Below, one piece after another: positions 54,292 to 64,000 of a DNA stretch of 64,000 bases. The DNA comes from Bacteroidales bacterium (GTDB lineage: Bacteria; Bacteroidota; Bacteroidia; Bacteroidales; Marinilabiliaceae). The stretch lies in the NCBI GenBank assembly GCA_024401365.1, contig JAKSLE010000003.1, positions 1 through 64,000 on the forward strand, given 5' to 3'. Under the pieces are notes generated by a model, which was not told where the DNA came from, did no database searches, and was given only the letters and a program-made list of their open reading frames with translations. Position 1 is the stretch's first letter. The number at the start of each line of letters is the position of its first letter. The position numbers and the translations under genes were made by a program.

Positions 54292-55005
54292 TTACTGGAG
54301 TGTGCCGTTGTTAGCAGCATCAATCATCTCCTTGTCAGCTGTGATGTAGATCTCTACACGACGGTTCTGTGCACGACCCTCAGCTGTTGAGTTGTCTGCG
54401 ATAGGATCCTGATAGTCGAGACCTGCGCTTGAGATACGAGAAGCGTCGATACCACGTGACTGGAGGTAGTCAGCAACTGCCTTAGCACGAGCTGTAGAGT
54501 ACTTCTGGTTAACCTCGAGAGAACCAGTGTTGTCTGTATGGCCGTAAACCTGGATGTTTGTAGATGTCATATCAGCCATTGTAGAAGCGAACTCGTTGAG
54601 AGCTGTCTTAGCAGCAGCGTTAAGAGCAGAGCTGTTTGTTGTGAACTTGATACCATTCTCACCGAATGTTACCTTGATAGCCTCGAGGCCATTGTTATCC
54701 TCTACTGTCTCAACCTGTGCATTCTTAAGTGCCTCAAGCTCCTTCTTCTTCTTATCCATCTTGCGACCGATAAGAGCACCTGTTGTACCACCTACTACAG
54801 CACCAGCAGCAGCACCGATAACGGCACCCTTCTTCTTGCTCTTGCCTGCGATAGCAGCAACACCAACACCTGCACCTGCACCTACTGCAGCACCAGCACC
54901 AGTACCGATAAGAGCACCCTTAGTTGTAGAATTCATTGATGAGCAACCACTGAATACGAGTGATGCGCTCATTGCGAGAGCGAAAAATAGTTTTGTAACT
55001 TTCAT
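54292..55005 (-). CDS. OmpA-family lipoprotein with glycine zipper
   Basis: 237 residues. The lipobox VFSGC puts the lipid on Cys21. A glycine-zipper segment follows (GALIGTGAGAAVGAGAGVGV, then GAAAGAVVGGTTGALIGRKM). The C-terminal OmpA domain has the peptidoglycan-binding pattern VYGHTDNTGSLEVNQKYSTA and AQNRRVEIYI. It probably tethers the outer membrane to peptidoglycan, similar to YiaD. Its codon choice (gca, gct, cgt, ctc) resembles that of the ribosomal genes, which suggests high expression. Confidence 0.9.
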   Translation of the reverse strand: MKVTKLFFALAMSASLVFSGCSSMNSTTKGALIGTGAGAAVGAGAGVGVAAIAGKSKKKGAVIGAAAGAVVGGTTGALIGRKMDKKKKELEALKNAQVETVEDNNGLEAIKVTFGENGIKFTTNSSALNAAAKTALNEFASTMADMTSTNIQVYGHTDNTGSLEVNQKYSTARAKAVADYLQSRGIDASRISSAGLDYQDPIADNSTAEGRAQNRRVEIYITADKEMIDAANNGTLQ

Positions 55006-55110
55006 CTTTCTGTCTTTTGTATACGTTAGTAATGTTTATTCCTTATTCCTCAGTGAAATAATTTTTTGTACTTAAACGGAAAAATAAGAAATAGGTTTCG
55101 CTATGAGGCA

Positions 55111-55713
55111 TTATTTTTTGTAGAGAACTGGATTTAGTGTCTCGTCATTGTACATTTTCATCTGCTTGTAGACCTTCATGTACTTGCGACCAGCCTCAAT
55201 ATCCTCTATCAATTCCTCTATTGCTGTCGACAAATCTTTGTGCTGTTCCAAAAGGACGTTCAACTTTGCCTGACATTTTTCAATATGTGATGCATCTACA
55301 TCTTTTCGCTCTGTTTCCTGCTTCATATGGAAGACTTTGAGAGCCAAAATGCTCAAGCGGTCGATAGCCCATGCAGGACTCTCTGTATTGATCTTTGCGT
55401 TAGGCTGAACCTTTACGTCGGCATACTTCTGCAAGAAATATGAGTCGATGTACTCTACCATATCAGTACGGTCCTGGTTTGACTTGTCAATACGACGTTT
55501 CAAAACGAGAGCCTCTTTAGGGTCAATATTCGGATCGCGGATAATATCCTCAAAGTGCCATTGGACAGTGTCTATCCAATTCTTATGGTATAGCAAATGC
55601 TCGAGGTCCTTCTTGTCGTATGGATTAGCAATTGGCTGATCAACATTGTCATGAACGTGATAGTCAGCAATTGATTGATTGAAGACCTTCCAGCATAGTT
55701 CTGTAAATTTCAT
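55111..55713 (-). CDS. DUF4254 protein
   Basis: 200 residues, no signal peptide or membrane segment. Highly charged and helical, with recognisable DUF4254 parts: LLYHKNWIDTVQWHFEDIIR, VLKRRIDKSNQDRTDMVEYI and SPAWAIDRLSILALKVFHM. It has been found beside LPS or heptosyltransferase genes in Bacteroidota; here the GT9 gene is two genes further on. Function unknown. It lies 33 bases after the DUF4097 gene. Confidence 0.8.
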   Translation of the reverse strand: MKFTELCWKVFNQSIADYHVHDNVDQPIANPYDKKDLEHLLYHKNWIDTVQWHFEDIIRDPNIDPKEALVLKRRIDKSNQDRTDMVEYIDSYFLQKYADVKVQPNAKINTESPAWAIDRLSILALKVFHMKQETERKDVDASHIEKCQAKLNVLLEQHKDLSTAIEELIEDIEAGRKYMKVYKQMKMYNDETLNPVLYKK

Positions 55714-55746
55714 AGTTTTACGTGTATAATTTGCGATAATATATTC

Positions 55747-56820
55747 TTATGAGAAGACTTGATCTCCTCTATTCGAATGCGAAGTTACAATAATATTGCC
55801 ATTCCCCATCTGTAATTTCTTTTTCTTTGATGTTCCTTTGACAAGTATTGCACTCTCTTTTGACTCTGAGGTCACATCAAATGCCAATTCTTCTTTCTTG
55901 TTGGCGAACTTAAGCTTGATTCTGCCGGTATCTGATGAGAAATTCGAAGAGCCTGTCAATACTATGGCTTGAGCACCTCCGATAGTTCCCGAACCTGTCG
56001 AGATGTCGAGCGCAGCCTTGATGCTATTGCCAAAAGTAATGTCTCCTCGCAGAGTCTCCGCCTTTATCAGTTCTGCTGTGATATATGTAAGGCGTATTGA
56101 GCCACTTTTCGATTTCAACTCAAACTTACCATCTGAGTGGTCGATAGTCTGCTTACCTCCGTAGGAGTTGGTCGCGAGTTCACCCTTGAAATTGTTTACC
56201 GTCAGAGCACCCTCGCCAGAGTCAAGTACAAACTTACCTTCGCAAGAGTTGGCTGTTACAGCAGCGTTCTTGGATTCTGCACTGATAGTACCACTGACAT
56301 TCTCGAGCGTAATGATACCACCAATAGTCTTTATGTCAAATCTGCCGCTACTTTTTTCAACGTTGACTTTGCCCTTTTCCGATGTAACAGAAATATTGAC
56401 GTCAGACATGTTTTTTACCTTGGTGTTACCATTGGTAGCCATAATATTAAGGTCTAGCCCCTTGCGCAAATATACTGTTACCTCACCAGCGTATGCCGTC
56501 TGTGGGTTCTCTGGGAGAATAAACTTTACGTTCATCGTTGGTTTGGCATCGTCACATTCAATCTTGAACCCATCCTCTGGGTCCATAACTTCCAACTTGG
56601 CAACAATCATGCTAGTAGCCAATGAGTCTGGACAAGGGAGAATCTCAACCTTGCAGAAATTCGAAGTCACATTAAGTGTCTTTACTCCCTCAAGGACTTT
56701 ATTGAGTTCTGCAGCTACCTGCATCTCTCTGATTTTGATCAATGACGTTACAGGAGCATCCTGTGCCATGGCAACAGTTGCCATAACAAACATAAATGCT
56801 AATGCAAAGAGTTGTTTCAT
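55747..56820 (-). CDS. Secreted DUF4097-type beta-helix protein
   Basis: 357 residues with a signal peptide (ends MAQ). The body is a run of short repeated beta strands (NISVTSEKGKVNVEKSSGRF, ITLENVSGTISAESKNAAV, GEGALTVNNFKGELATNSYG), typical of the DUF4097/DUF2807 adhesin-like fold. It is probably exported to the periplasm or outer surface. No catalytic motif is seen. It follows the sigma-54 activator gene by 23 bases, so the two may be cotranscribed. Confidence 0.78.
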   Translation of the reverse strand: MKQLFALAFMFVMATVAMAQDAPVTSLIKIREMQVAAELNKVLEGVKTLNVTSNFCKVEILPCPDSLATSMIVAKLEVMDPEDGFKIECDDAKPTMNVKFILPENPQTAYAGEVTVYLRKGLDLNIMATNGNTKVKNMSDVNISVTSEKGKVNVEKSSGRFDIKTIGGIITLENVSGTISAESKNAAVTANSCEGKFVLDSGEGALTVNNFKGELATNSYGGKQTIDHSDGKFELKSKSGSIRLTYITAELIKAETLRGDITFGNSIKAALDISTGSGTIGGAQAIVLTGSSNFSSDTGRIKLKFANKKEELAFDVTSESKESAILVKGTSKKKKLQMGNGNIIVTSHSNRGDQVFS

Positions 56821-56843
56821 AATTGTGAGAATTAATATTTAAT

Positions 56844-58013
56844 TTATTTGCCTAATGGTCGGGCATATGCCTCTATATCTTTTGCCGTTATGGTATCTCC
56901 CGAGCAGAGAATAGTAAGTCTCTCCATTACATTGCGGAACTCACGAATGTTTCCTGTCCAGTTGATAGCCTGTAGCGCCTTTATCGCGCCTTCATCAATG
57001 CTCTTCTTAGCCACATTCATCTCCTGACAAGCCATGTCGAGGAAATACTCTGCTAAGGCTGGTATGTCATCTTTTCTGTCGTTCAGCGAAGGAACATTGA
57101 TAATGATTACAGAGAGTCTGTGATATAGGTCTTCTCTGAAGTTGCCTTTCACTATCTCGTCAGCAAGATTCTTATTAGTAGCCGCCAATACTCGTACGTC
57201 AACCTTGATGTCCTTGTCTGAGCCAACTCTTGTGATGGTGTTTTCTTGTAGTGCGCGTAGTACCTTGGCTTGTGCCGAGAGCGACATATCACCTATCTCG
57301 TCCAGAAATAGTGTGCCGCCATTGGCTTGCTCAAACTTACCTATTCTTTGCTTGATGGCCGAGGTAAAAGCTCCCTTCTCATGGCCAAATAGCTCACTCT
57401 CAATGAGTTCACTAGGTATGGCAGCACAGTTTACCTCCACAAATGGAGCAGCCACTCTCTTGCTGCCTTCGTGCATAGCTCTGGCTACCAACTCTTTACC
57501 TGTGCCATTAGGGCCTAAAATCAAAACACGGGCATCCGTAGGGGCTACCTTGTCTATCATGTCGCGCATCTGTCGCATAGGCTCAGAGTCGCCTATCATG
57601 TCGTATGTCCTGTTGACTTTCTTCTTTAAGGCCTTGGTCTCAACTACCAAGTCATTTTTTTCTATAGCATTCTTTACCGTAATAAGAAGACGGTTAAGGT
57701 CTATAGGCTTCTCAATAAAGTCGTACGCTCCCTTCTTGATAGCCTCTACGGCAGTGTCTATATTGCCATGACCCGAAATCATGATGATAGGCATACTTGG
57801 AGCTAGCTCTACAGCTTTGTCCAGTACTTCCATGCCATCCATCTCGGGCATCTTGATGTCGGTCAATAAAACGTCGAATTTTGACTTGGACAATATATCT
57901 ACTCCCTCTTTGCCGTTCTCAGCTAGGGTTACCTCATGTCCTTCTAGCTCAAGTATCTCCTTGAGCGTCGAACGTATGCTTTTTTGATCGTCTATAACTA
58001 GAATGCTCGACAT
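56844..58013 (-). CDS. Sigma-54 activator response regulator without a DNA-binding domain
   Basis: 389 residues. Receiver with phospho-acceptor Asp52 (LLTDIKMPEMDG) and a central AAA+ domain with Walker A LGPNGTGKE, the GAFTSA loop that contacts sigma-54 (EKGAFTSAIKQ), Walker B GTLFLDEIGDM and the arginine-finger region NFREDLYHRL. The protein stops right after the AAA+ lid (DTITAKDIEAYARPLGK), so the C-terminal Fis-type helix-turn-helix of NtrC is missing. Activators of this type, such as FlgR, can work from solution. No sensor kinase gene lies next to it. Confidence 0.9.
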   Translation of the reverse strand: MSSILVIDDQKSIRSTLKEILELEGHEVTLAENGKEGVDILSKSKFDVLLTDIKMPEMDGMEVLDKAVELAPSMPIIMISGHGNIDTAVEAIKKGAYDFIEKPIDLNRLLITVKNAIEKNDLVVETKALKKKVNRTYDMIGDSEPMRQMRDMIDKVAPTDARVLILGPNGTGKELVARAMHEGSKRVAAPFVEVNCAAIPSELIESELFGHEKGAFTSAIKQRIGKFEQANGGTLFLDEIGDMSLSAQAKVLRALQENTITRVGSDKDIKVDVRVLAATNKNLADEIVKGNFREDLYHRLSVIIINVPSLNDRKDDIPALAEYFLDMACQEMNVAKKSIDEGAIKALQAINWTGNIREFRNVMERLTILCSGDTITAKDIEAYARPLGK

Positions 58014-58025
58014 TATGATGGTCTT

Positions 58026-58976
58026 TTATTGAAGTTTAGCTTTTATCTCTTTTTCAATGAACTGATATACAGCTCCTTGCTTGAGAGCATATGAACACTG
58101 GAATACCCTCTCCATGCGCATCTCTCGAATCACAAAGTTGATGAATATAGTGCCTACTATCACTAAGTCAATGCGGCTCTTGTCCATCTTTGGCATAGCT
58201 CTGCGCTGCTCTGCAGTCGATTGTAATAGATGATTATGTATCTCAACAAAGTTTGATACCCCCATCTCATACGATGTCGACAACTTGATATTCAACGAAG
58301 GATGCTTCTTGGCAGCTATCAAGGCGGCTATAGTATCGAACGAGCCCGATGTGCCTACAAGTGTCGTTGTAGGATAATTGTGCAATGCCTCATACAGCAG
58401 ACTCATCTCCGAACGCAAATAAGCCTCTATCTGCTTGACCTCTGCTGGAGTAATAGGGTCCGATGGGTGGAACTTGTCAAGTAACCTCGACATACCAAGC
58501 TCAAAACTGTGCTCCCATATCACACCGTCTTTATTGGTAATGATGAATTCACACGATCCACCACCAATATCCAATATCAGTTGCCTGTCAGGACCTATTG
58601 GCATCACTTGCTTTACACCATCGTATATCAATTGAGCCTCTTGGTCTCCAGAAACAATATCTATGTCAATGCCAAATTGCGATTTTACCTTCTGGGCAAA
58701 CTCACCTGCATTGTCTACACACCTCATGACACTGGTACCTATGGCAATAGTCTTGTCAACATCAAAAGATTTGATAGTCTTGGTGTGTTTCGCTATGGCA
58801 TCAAGGCCTCTTTGCATGGCTTCAGGTGTCATATGGCCGTCGTTGATGCCATCTTTACCCAACCTCGCAGCCTCTTTGCCACTGTATATTATCTGGTACG
58901 AATTGCCTTTGTCACTTATCGTGGCAATGGCAAGGTTAATGGTGTTTGTACCTATATCAATAATCGCTAGTCGCAC
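58026..58976 (-). CDS. Ppx/GppA phosphatase family protein
   Basis: 316 residues, actin-like ATPase fold. LAIIDIGTNTINLAIATI holds the phosphate-1 loop. LILDIGGGSCEFIIT is phosphate 2, followed by the family segment SFELGMSRLLDKFH. It lacks the C-terminal HD-like domain of E. coli Ppx, giving a two-domain protein as usual in Bacteroidota. Exopolyphosphatase or guanosine pentaphosphate hydrolase activity cannot be separated by sequence. It is 12 bases upstream of the sigma-54 activator. Confidence 0.88.
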   Translation of the reverse strand: MRLAIIDIGTNTINLAIATISDKGNSYQIIYSGKEAARLGKDGINDGHMTPEAMQRGLDAIAKHTKTIKSFDVDKTIAIGTSVMRCVDNAGEFAQKVKSQFGIDIDIVSGDQEAQLIYDGVKQVMPIGPDRQLILDIGGGSCEFIITNKDGVIWEHSFELGMSRLLDKFHPSDPITPAEVKQIEAYLRSEMSLLYEALHNYPTTTLVGTSGSFDTIAALIAAKKHPSLNIKLSTSYEMGVSNFVEIHNHLLQSTAEQRRAMPKMDKSRIDLVIVGTIFINFVIREMRMERVFQCSYALKQGAVYQFIEKEIKAKLQ

Positions 58977-59045
58977 TGCTAAATATTTTGCACGTTGTTT
59001 GTTCTGTACCCAATAGTCTACGCCAGGATAGATTTATTGTTACAC

Positions 59046-61604
59046 CTATTTTTTTACTACGTCTATACGCAACTCTCCCTCAGCTAAATCTATGCTGATA
59101 TCTGAAGCTCCTTGTAGTCTGGCCTCTAGAATCATCTCTGCCAGAGGATCTTCAATGCTCTTCTGTATAGTGCGCTTAAGCGGACGTGCACCAAACTTAG
59201 CATCGTAACTCTTGTCTGCCAAGTGACTCTTTGCAGCTTCACTGATGCAGACTTGATAGCCCATCTCAGCAACTCTGCCTGTCAGTTTCTTTAGTTCTAT
59301 GTCTATAATACGCAGAATATCTTCTTTCTTCAACTCATTGAATATGATGACGTCATCAATTCTGTTGAGGAACTCTGGCGAGAATGCCTTCGAGAGGGCC
59401 TTCTGCATCACACTGTTAGCATACTGGTCATCATCACGACTGCTCTGCGCAAAGCCAACTCCCTTGCCAAAGTCTTTGAGCTCCCTCGAACCAAGGTTGG
59501 ATGTCATAATGATAATCGTATTGCGGAAGTCAACATGTCTGCCTAGACTGTCCGTAAGCCTGCCTTCGTCCATTATCTGTAGCAGAAGGTTGAATACATC
59601 TGGATGAGCTTTTTCTATCTCGTCAAGAAGTACAACACTGTATGGGTGCTTCCTTACATTCTCACTCAACTGTCCGCCTTCATTGTATCCAACATAACCG
59701 GGAGGCGCTCCTACTAGGCGCGTCATGGCAAATTTCTCCATGTACTCGCTCATGTCTACTCTCACTAGCGCATCTGCATTGTCAAATAGTTCCTTGGCAA
59801 TGGTCTTGGCTAAGTGGGTCTTGCCTACTCCCGTAGGACCAAGGAAAATAAATGTTCCTATAGGCCTGTTCGGATCTTTTAGACCGGCTCTGTTTCTTTG
59901 TATTGATCTTACTATCTTGGATATAGCATCGTCTTGTCCTATGACGGTCGATTTCAATACTTCTCCCATCTTGAGCAACTTCTGGCTCTCACCCTCTGTA
60001 ATGCGACTGATAGGTATACCAGTCATCATAGATAGAACGTCTGCTACTTGTGGCTCGTCAACAAGCGCCTTGTTCTCTTTCTGACGTGTCGTCCAGTCTG
60101 CCTTGGCAGCTTCAAGTTGCTCGTTGAGGTCTTTCTCTTTGTCTCGGAAACTTGCTGCCAATTCAAAGTTCTGCTCTTTTACAGCACGTATCTTTTGCTC
60201 TTTGAGATTGGAAATCTGATTGCTGATATCTTCTATTATCTTAGGCATAGTGGTGCTGCCCACATGTGCCCTGGCTCCAGCCTCGTCCAAAGCATCAATG
60301 GCTTTGTCTGGCAGGTGCCTGTCTGTCTGATATCTTTCCGAAAGTGTGACGCACGCCTCCAACGCAGCATCCGTATAAGTCACGTTGTGGTGAGCTTCAT
60401 ACTTGTCTTTTATATTGTGTAGTATCTGAAGCGTCTCTTGCGGACTGGTAGGCTCTACTACTATCTTCTGGAATCTGCGCTCTAGCGCACCGTCTTTTTC
60501 TATGTGCTGGCGGAATTCATCAATCGTGGTCGCACCTACACACTGAATCTGCCCTCGCGCTAGCGCTGGCTTGAGTATGTTGGCGGCGTCCATCGAACCT
60601 TGAGTTCCTCCCGCACCTATCATATTGTGTATCTCGTCTATGAAGAGTATTATCTCTTTGTGCTGTATCAACTCATTGATAATGGCCTTGATACGCTCTT
60701 CAAACTGACCTCTGTATTTTGTGCCGGCTACCAATGAAGCTAAGTCAAGCGTTACTACTCGCTTGTCAAATAGTACCGGTGATACGTTTTTCTGTATAAT
60801 TCTTACGGCTAGACCTTCTACAATGGCCGACTTGCCCACTCCTGGCTCTCCTATAAGTATAGGATTGTTCTTCTTCCTGCGCGATAGTATCTGTACCATG
60901 CGCTCTATCTCTTTTTCTCGACCAATAACAGGGTCCAACTCGCCATCTTCTGCCGCCTTCGTCAGGTCGGTACCGAAATTGTCAAGTACTGGCGTCTTGC
61001 TGCTTCCGCTCGCAGCTGGCATCTTGGCTGCATTGTGGATCTCTGATGAGTTGTTCGACTTAGATTCTCTGTTGAATGGGTCGTCTTCGTCATCATCATC
61101 ATCTCCGCCAAAGAGATTGGAGTTCTTTGCTAGTTCTTCTTTGAGTTTTTCGTAATTAATACCCATTTCGTGTAAATATTCTCCAGCTGTCGTGGATTGT
61201 GAGTAGTGAGCCATAGCTAATAAAATATGTATTGTATTTCGTTCTGATTTCTTTTGCTCTAAAGCCTCTACTTCTGCAAGAATCATAATGTTCTTCGCCG
61301 CCGGAAGCATCTCTACCTCTTGAGGGGTTATCTTCGCTACACTGGCCTCTTGGTCAAAGCCGAGCTCTCGCCTCAACTTCGTGGCTATATCGTCAATGCA
61401 CGCAGCAGATGTCAGCGATAGTAACATCTTGTGCGCCGAATATGTGTGATTCCTTCTGACTATCGCATATAGCAGATGCTCAGGTGATATGCATGTATAC
61501 CCAAGCTTTGCAGCCTCTTGCTTTACCTCTTCTATCATCAGAGTGAGCAGTTTGGCATCTTTTTCTATCAGAAGCGACGATAGTGTATATTTTTCTTTCC
61601 CCAT
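59046..61604 (-). CDS. clpC: Clp protease ATP-binding subunit ClpC
   Basis: 852 residues. Two N-terminal Clp_N repeats (about 1-155), a short acidic linker (GGDDDDDEDDPFN), the first AAA+ domain with Walker A IGEPGVGKSA near 252, a UVR/coiled middle segment (QNFELAASFRDKEKDLNEQ) and a second AAA+ domain with GPTGVGKTHLA and the arginine finger region. The middle segment is the short ClpC type, not the long ClpB type. It unfolds proteins for ClpP. Confidence 0.93.
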   Translation of the reverse strand: MGKEKYTLSSLLIEKDAKLLTLMIEEVKQEAAKLGYTCISPEHLLYAIVRRNHTYSAHKMLLSLTSAACIDDIATKLRRELGFDQEASVAKITPQEVEMLPAAKNIMILAEVEALEQKKSERNTIHILLAMAHYSQSTTAGEYLHEMGINYEKLKEELAKNSNLFGGDDDDDEDDPFNRESKSNNSSEIHNAAKMPAASGSSKTPVLDNFGTDLTKAAEDGELDPVIGREKEIERMVQILSRRKKNNPILIGEPGVGKSAIVEGLAVRIIQKNVSPVLFDKRVVTLDLASLVAGTKYRGQFEERIKAIINELIQHKEIILFIDEIHNMIGAGGTQGSMDAANILKPALARGQIQCVGATTIDEFRQHIEKDGALERRFQKIVVEPTSPQETLQILHNIKDKYEAHHNVTYTDAALEACVTLSERYQTDRHLPDKAIDALDEAGARAHVGSTTMPKIIEDISNQISNLKEQKIRAVKEQNFELAASFRDKEKDLNEQLEAAKADWTTRQKENKALVDEPQVADVLSMMTGIPISRITEGESQKLLKMGEVLKSTVIGQDDAISKIVRSIQRNRAGLKDPNRPIGTFIFLGPTGVGKTHLAKTIAKELFDNADALVRVDMSEYMEKFAMTRLVGAPPGYVGYNEGGQLSENVRKHPYSVVLLDEIEKAHPDVFNLLLQIMDEGRLTDSLGRHVDFRNTIIIMTSNLGSRELKDFGKGVGFAQSSRDDDQYANSVMQKALSKAFSPEFLNRIDDVIIFNELKKEDILRIIDIELKKLTGRVAEMGYQVCISEAAKSHLADKSYDAKFGARPLKRTIQKSIEDPLAEMILEARLQGASDISIDLAEGELRIDVVKK

Positions 61605-61623
61605 CTAGAGTCGTTGTCCGGTT

Positions 61624-61655
61624 AAATAAGAGCGCATACCATTATTGATATGCGC
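61624..61655 (-). terminator. Terminator of pgi
   Basis: GCGCATA pairs with TATGCGC. On the minus strand a T-rich stretch follows before the clpC start. Confidence 0.7.
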
Positions 61656-61686
61656 CCTGTCTATTCCTGGTTTTGGAAATTTCAGA

Positions 61687-63033
61687 TTACTTCAAACGAG
61701 CCTTGATAGCTTTTGTAGCCTCCTCATAACCTGGCTTCTCCAAGAGTGCAAACATATTTTTCTTGTATGCCTCTACACCTGGCTGGTTGAATGGATTAAC
61801 ACCAAGGGTGTAACCGCTTATGCCACAGGCTTTCTCAAAGAAGTAAATGAGCTGGCCAAGGTTGTACTCGTCTAATGTTGGAACCTCTACGTGAATGTTT
61901 GGTACCCCACCGTCTGTATGTGCCAATGCTGTGCCAAGCTCTGCCATCTTGTTTACATGGTCAACATTCTTGCCTGCCAAGAAGTTGAGCGCATCAAGGT
62001 TGTCCTTGTCTTCTGGTATGAGCTGTGTCTTGTTAGGCTTTGTAATACATACTACAGTCTCGAAAATAGTACGCTCGCCTTCCTGAATCCACTGACCCAT
62101 CGAGTGAAGGTCTGTAGAGAAGTCTACACCTGCAGGGAATATACCCTTCAAGTCCTTGCCTTCGCTCTCGCCGTACAACTGCTTCCACCACTCGGTGAAG
62201 TAGTGCAACTTTGGCTGATAGTTAACCAAAATCTCAATGCCTTTCTGCTTCCTGTAAAGTGCATTACGTGTAGCAGCATATATCATAGATGGATTCTGCG
62301 CAAATGGCACTTTCTCGTCTGTCGCAGCTTCCATATCTGCAGCACCCTTTACAAGCGCACGAATGTCAAAGCCTGCAATGGCAATAGGTACAAGACCTAC
62401 TGGTGTCAAAACAGAGAAACGACCGCCTACATTGTCTGGAATGACAAATGTCTTGTAGCCTTCATTGTTCGAGAGCGTCTTTAGTGCACCCTTCGCCTTG
62501 TCTGTTACAGCTATTATTCTGTGCTTAGCCTCTTCCTTGCCTGCTGTGCGCTCTACAAGTTCTTTCAAGAGACGGAATGCAATGGCTGTCTCTGTAGTTG
62601 TACCTGATTTTGAGATAACAACAACACCAAATTTCTTGTCTTTCAAGAAGTCAAGAAGCTCAGCTAGGTAGTCTTCTCCAATATTGTGTCCTGCATAGAG
62701 CATAACTGGATTCTTACGCTCCTTGAGGAGATAGTCAAATGAGTTCGATAGACCGTCAATTACAGCTCGCGCTCCAAGGTAGCTGCCTCCAATGCCTGCA
62801 ACTACAACATAGTCAACTCTACTGCGCATGTCTGCAGCTGCAGCCTCAATCTCCTTGAAATCTGCATCTGTAATCGACGATGGAAGGTGAAGCCAACCGA
62901 GAAAGTCGTTGCCAGCACCAGTGCCCGCGTGAAGTAACTTGGTAGCAGCCTCAACCTCAGGTTGGATTGCTTTAATATCAGCCTCGCTTACAAATGAAGC
63001 AACGCGTGATGTGTCAAGTTTTAGGTTTAGCAT
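61687..63033 (-). CDS. pgi: Glucose-6-phosphate isomerase
   Basis: 448 residues, the shorter bacterial type. [19 protein letters not shown] is the first sugar-phosphate segment, [16 protein letters not shown] binds phosphate, and [15 protein letters not shown] and [19 protein letters not shown] hold active-site residues. It converts glucose 6-phosphate and fructose 6-phosphate in glycolysis. It lies 31 bases after gpsA on the same strand. Confidence 0.96.
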   Translation of the reverse strand: MLNLKLDTSRVASFVSEADIKAIQPEVEAATKLLHAGTGAGNDFLGWLHLPSSITDADFKEIEAAAADMRSRVDYVVVAGIGGSYLGARAVIDGLSNSFDYLLKERKNPVMLYAGHNIGEDYLAELLDFLKDKKFGVVVISKSGTTTETAIAFRLLKELVERTAGKEEAKHRIIAVTDKAKGALKTLSNNEGYKTFVIPDNVGGRFSVLTPVGLVPIAIAGFDIRALVKGAADMEAATDEKVPFAQNPSMIYAATRNALYRKQKGIEILVNYQPKLHYFTEWWKQLYGESEGKDLKGIFPAGVDFSTDLHSMGQWIQEGERTIFETVVCITKPNKTQLIPEDKDNLDALNFLAGKNVDHVNKMAELGTALAHTDGGVPNIHVEVPTLDEYNLGQLIYFFEKACGISGYTLGVNPFNQPGVEAYKKNMFALLEKPGYEEATKAIKARLK

Positions 63034-63064
63034 AGATTTATTAGTTTGTCTTATGTCTGATATA

Positions 63065-64000
63065 CTAGTGTAATTGTTCTGTGAGTAACCTCGCCTCTAC
63101 CTTGGGTAGCCCTCCCGCATAGATAATGTTGTATACCATCTCTGTAATAGGTATGTGTACCTGATAGTACTGATTTATCTCATGCATACTCTTTACAGCA
63201 TAGTATCCTTCTGCTATCATCATCATCTCCGCTTGAGCAGCTTTCACGGAATAACCCTTGCCTAGCATAGTGCCAAAGGTCCTGTTTCGCGAAAATTGCG
63301 AGTAACTGGTCACTAATAGGTCTCCAAGATATGCCGACGACTTGATGTCTCGCGCTATAGGATGTACAGTGTCCACAAATCGCTTTATCTCTTGAATCGC
63401 ATTCGATACCAACACAGCCTGGAAATTGTCTCCGTAGCCTAATCCATGGAATATCCCCGCCGCAATGGCCATAATATTCTTCAGTACCGCCGAATACTCA
63501 GTACCGTAAATATCATCACTTATCGTAGTCTTGATAAAGTCTCCCGCCAGTAGTCGGGCATACTCTCTGGCTAAATGCGTGTCCTGACAGGCTATGGTAA
63601 GGTACGAAAGCCTCTCCAACGCCACCTCTTCAGCATGACACGGACCCGATACCACACCTATACGGTCTACCTGAACATCAAATTTCTGCGTGAGCCATTC
63701 TCCCACAATCATATTCTCGTCAGGTATCAATCCCTTGATGGCCGATATCACAAACTTGTCCTTAAGCGATACCTTGAGCCCCGAAAGCGTAGGCTTGATA
63801 AATGCCGATGGCACCGCCAAAAAGATAACATCCGAATTCTCAACTATCTCGTTTATGTCCGATGTAAAGTTGATCTTGGACGTGTCAAACTGAACCGATG
63901 TCAAATAGCTGGGGTTGCGACCAGATATCCTGAACTGATCAATGTTCTTCTGATTCCTCAGATACCAGTTCAACGATTGCAGGTTGCTTAGCAGCATCTT
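63065..64000 (-). CDS. gpsA: Glycerol-3-phosphate dehydrogenase [NAD(P)+], 5' end outside the window
   Basis: About 311 residues are present. The protein opens just after the expected N-terminal GxGxxG nucleotide motif, which must lie upstream of the right edge. Visible features: [31 protein letters not shown] (GpsA-type GPSHA motif with Cys for Ser), [19 protein letters not shown] with the catalytic Lys, and the R in [10 protein letters not shown] that contacts substrate. It makes sn-glycerol 3-phosphate for phospholipid synthesis. It is followed by pgi. Confidence 0.94.
   Translation of the reverse strand, partial: KMLLSNLQSLNWYLRNQKNIDQFRISGRNPSYLTSVQFDTSKINFTSDINEIVENSDVIFLAVPSAFIKPTLSGLKVSLKDKFVISAIKGLIPDENMIVGEWLTQKFDVQVDRIGVVSGPCHAEEVALERLSYLTIACQDTHLAREYARLLAGDFIKTTISDDIYGTEYSAVLKNIMAIAAGIFHGLGYGDNFQAVLVSNAIQEIKRFVDTVHPIARDIKSSAYLGDLLVTSYSQFSRNRTFGTMLGKGYSVKAAQAEMMMIAEGYYAVKSMHEINQYYQVHIPITEMVYNIIYAGGLPKVEARLLTEQLH

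Noticed and set aside
49025..55746. A dif recombination site near the apparent skew change
   Set aside because: I looked through the spacers at 49.0-49.4, 51.3-51.4, 54.2, 55.0 and 55.7 kb and found no convincing 28-base XerCD-type site by eye.

Overview
The window reads as chromosomal DNA of a member of the order Bacteroidales (phylum Bacteroidota). The reasons are the promoter style (TTTG about 20 bases before TAnnTTTG, the known Bacteroides consensus), an RprX/RprY-like two-component pair, a BtuB-BtuG type cobalamin uptake locus behind a cobalamin riboswitch, DUF4465, DUF4254 and DUF4097 proteins, the long Ala/Glu/Lys-rich tail on ribosomal protein S16, and a long EF-Ts. Coding density is high. 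I see no rRNA, tRNA, insertion sequence, prophage or CRISPR array. Both edges cut genes: leuA on the left, gpsA on the right.

Layout. 1-6.7 kb: the end of leuA, then on the minus strand an SGNH hydrolase and an MBOAT O-acyltransferase followed by dnaG. 6.8-13 kb: a surface protein with five Ig-like repeats and a Pro-Val-Asp linker, thioredoxin, and the translation block rplM-rpsI-rpsB-tsf with a promoter, a long leader and internal hairpins. 13.1-21 kb: a repeat-bearing spacer, a cobalamin riboswitch and a four-gene outer-membrane operon (BtuB-like, BtuG-like, DUF4465 protein, a further surface protein). 21-29.4 kb: rpsP, polA, metK, efp and a histidine kinase/response regulator pair. 29.5-36.7 kb: a six-gene membrane complex built like a group 4 [NiFe] hydrogenase that has lost the nickel ligands and most ligands of the small-subunit cluster, so it is an energy-converting-hydrogenase-related (Ehr-type) complex and not a hydrogenase. 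36.7-44 kb: a prolyl-tRNA editing-like protein, a GNAT acetyltransferase, an unusual 1031-residue ABC transporter, a TsaC-like protein, a thioesterase and a ComM-like ATPase. 44-51.3 kb, minus strand: a tight seven-gene run (polysaccharide deacetylase, TSCPD protein, aroK, tsaB, polyprenyl synthase, atpD, atpC) and hpt-adk-fabG. 51.4-64 kb: recJ on plus, then an all-minus stretch with a heptosyltransferase-family enzyme, an OmpA-like lipoprotein, DUF4254 and DUF4097 proteins, a sigma-54 activator without a DNA-binding domain, a Ppx/GppA protein, ClpC, Pgi and GpsA.

The signal least explained by ordinary annotation is a dispersed short repeat with core TTGCTCGCAATTTTTTT. It is present in at least seven convincing copies, all on the plus strand and mostly intergenic. 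One copy lies in frame inside the SGNH hydrolase gene just before its catalytic serine motif. Two copies sit inside a 45-base block repeated identically 12.7 kb apart. The cysteine-depleted Ehr complex and the riboswitch-controlled cobalamin locus are the most interesting protein systems.
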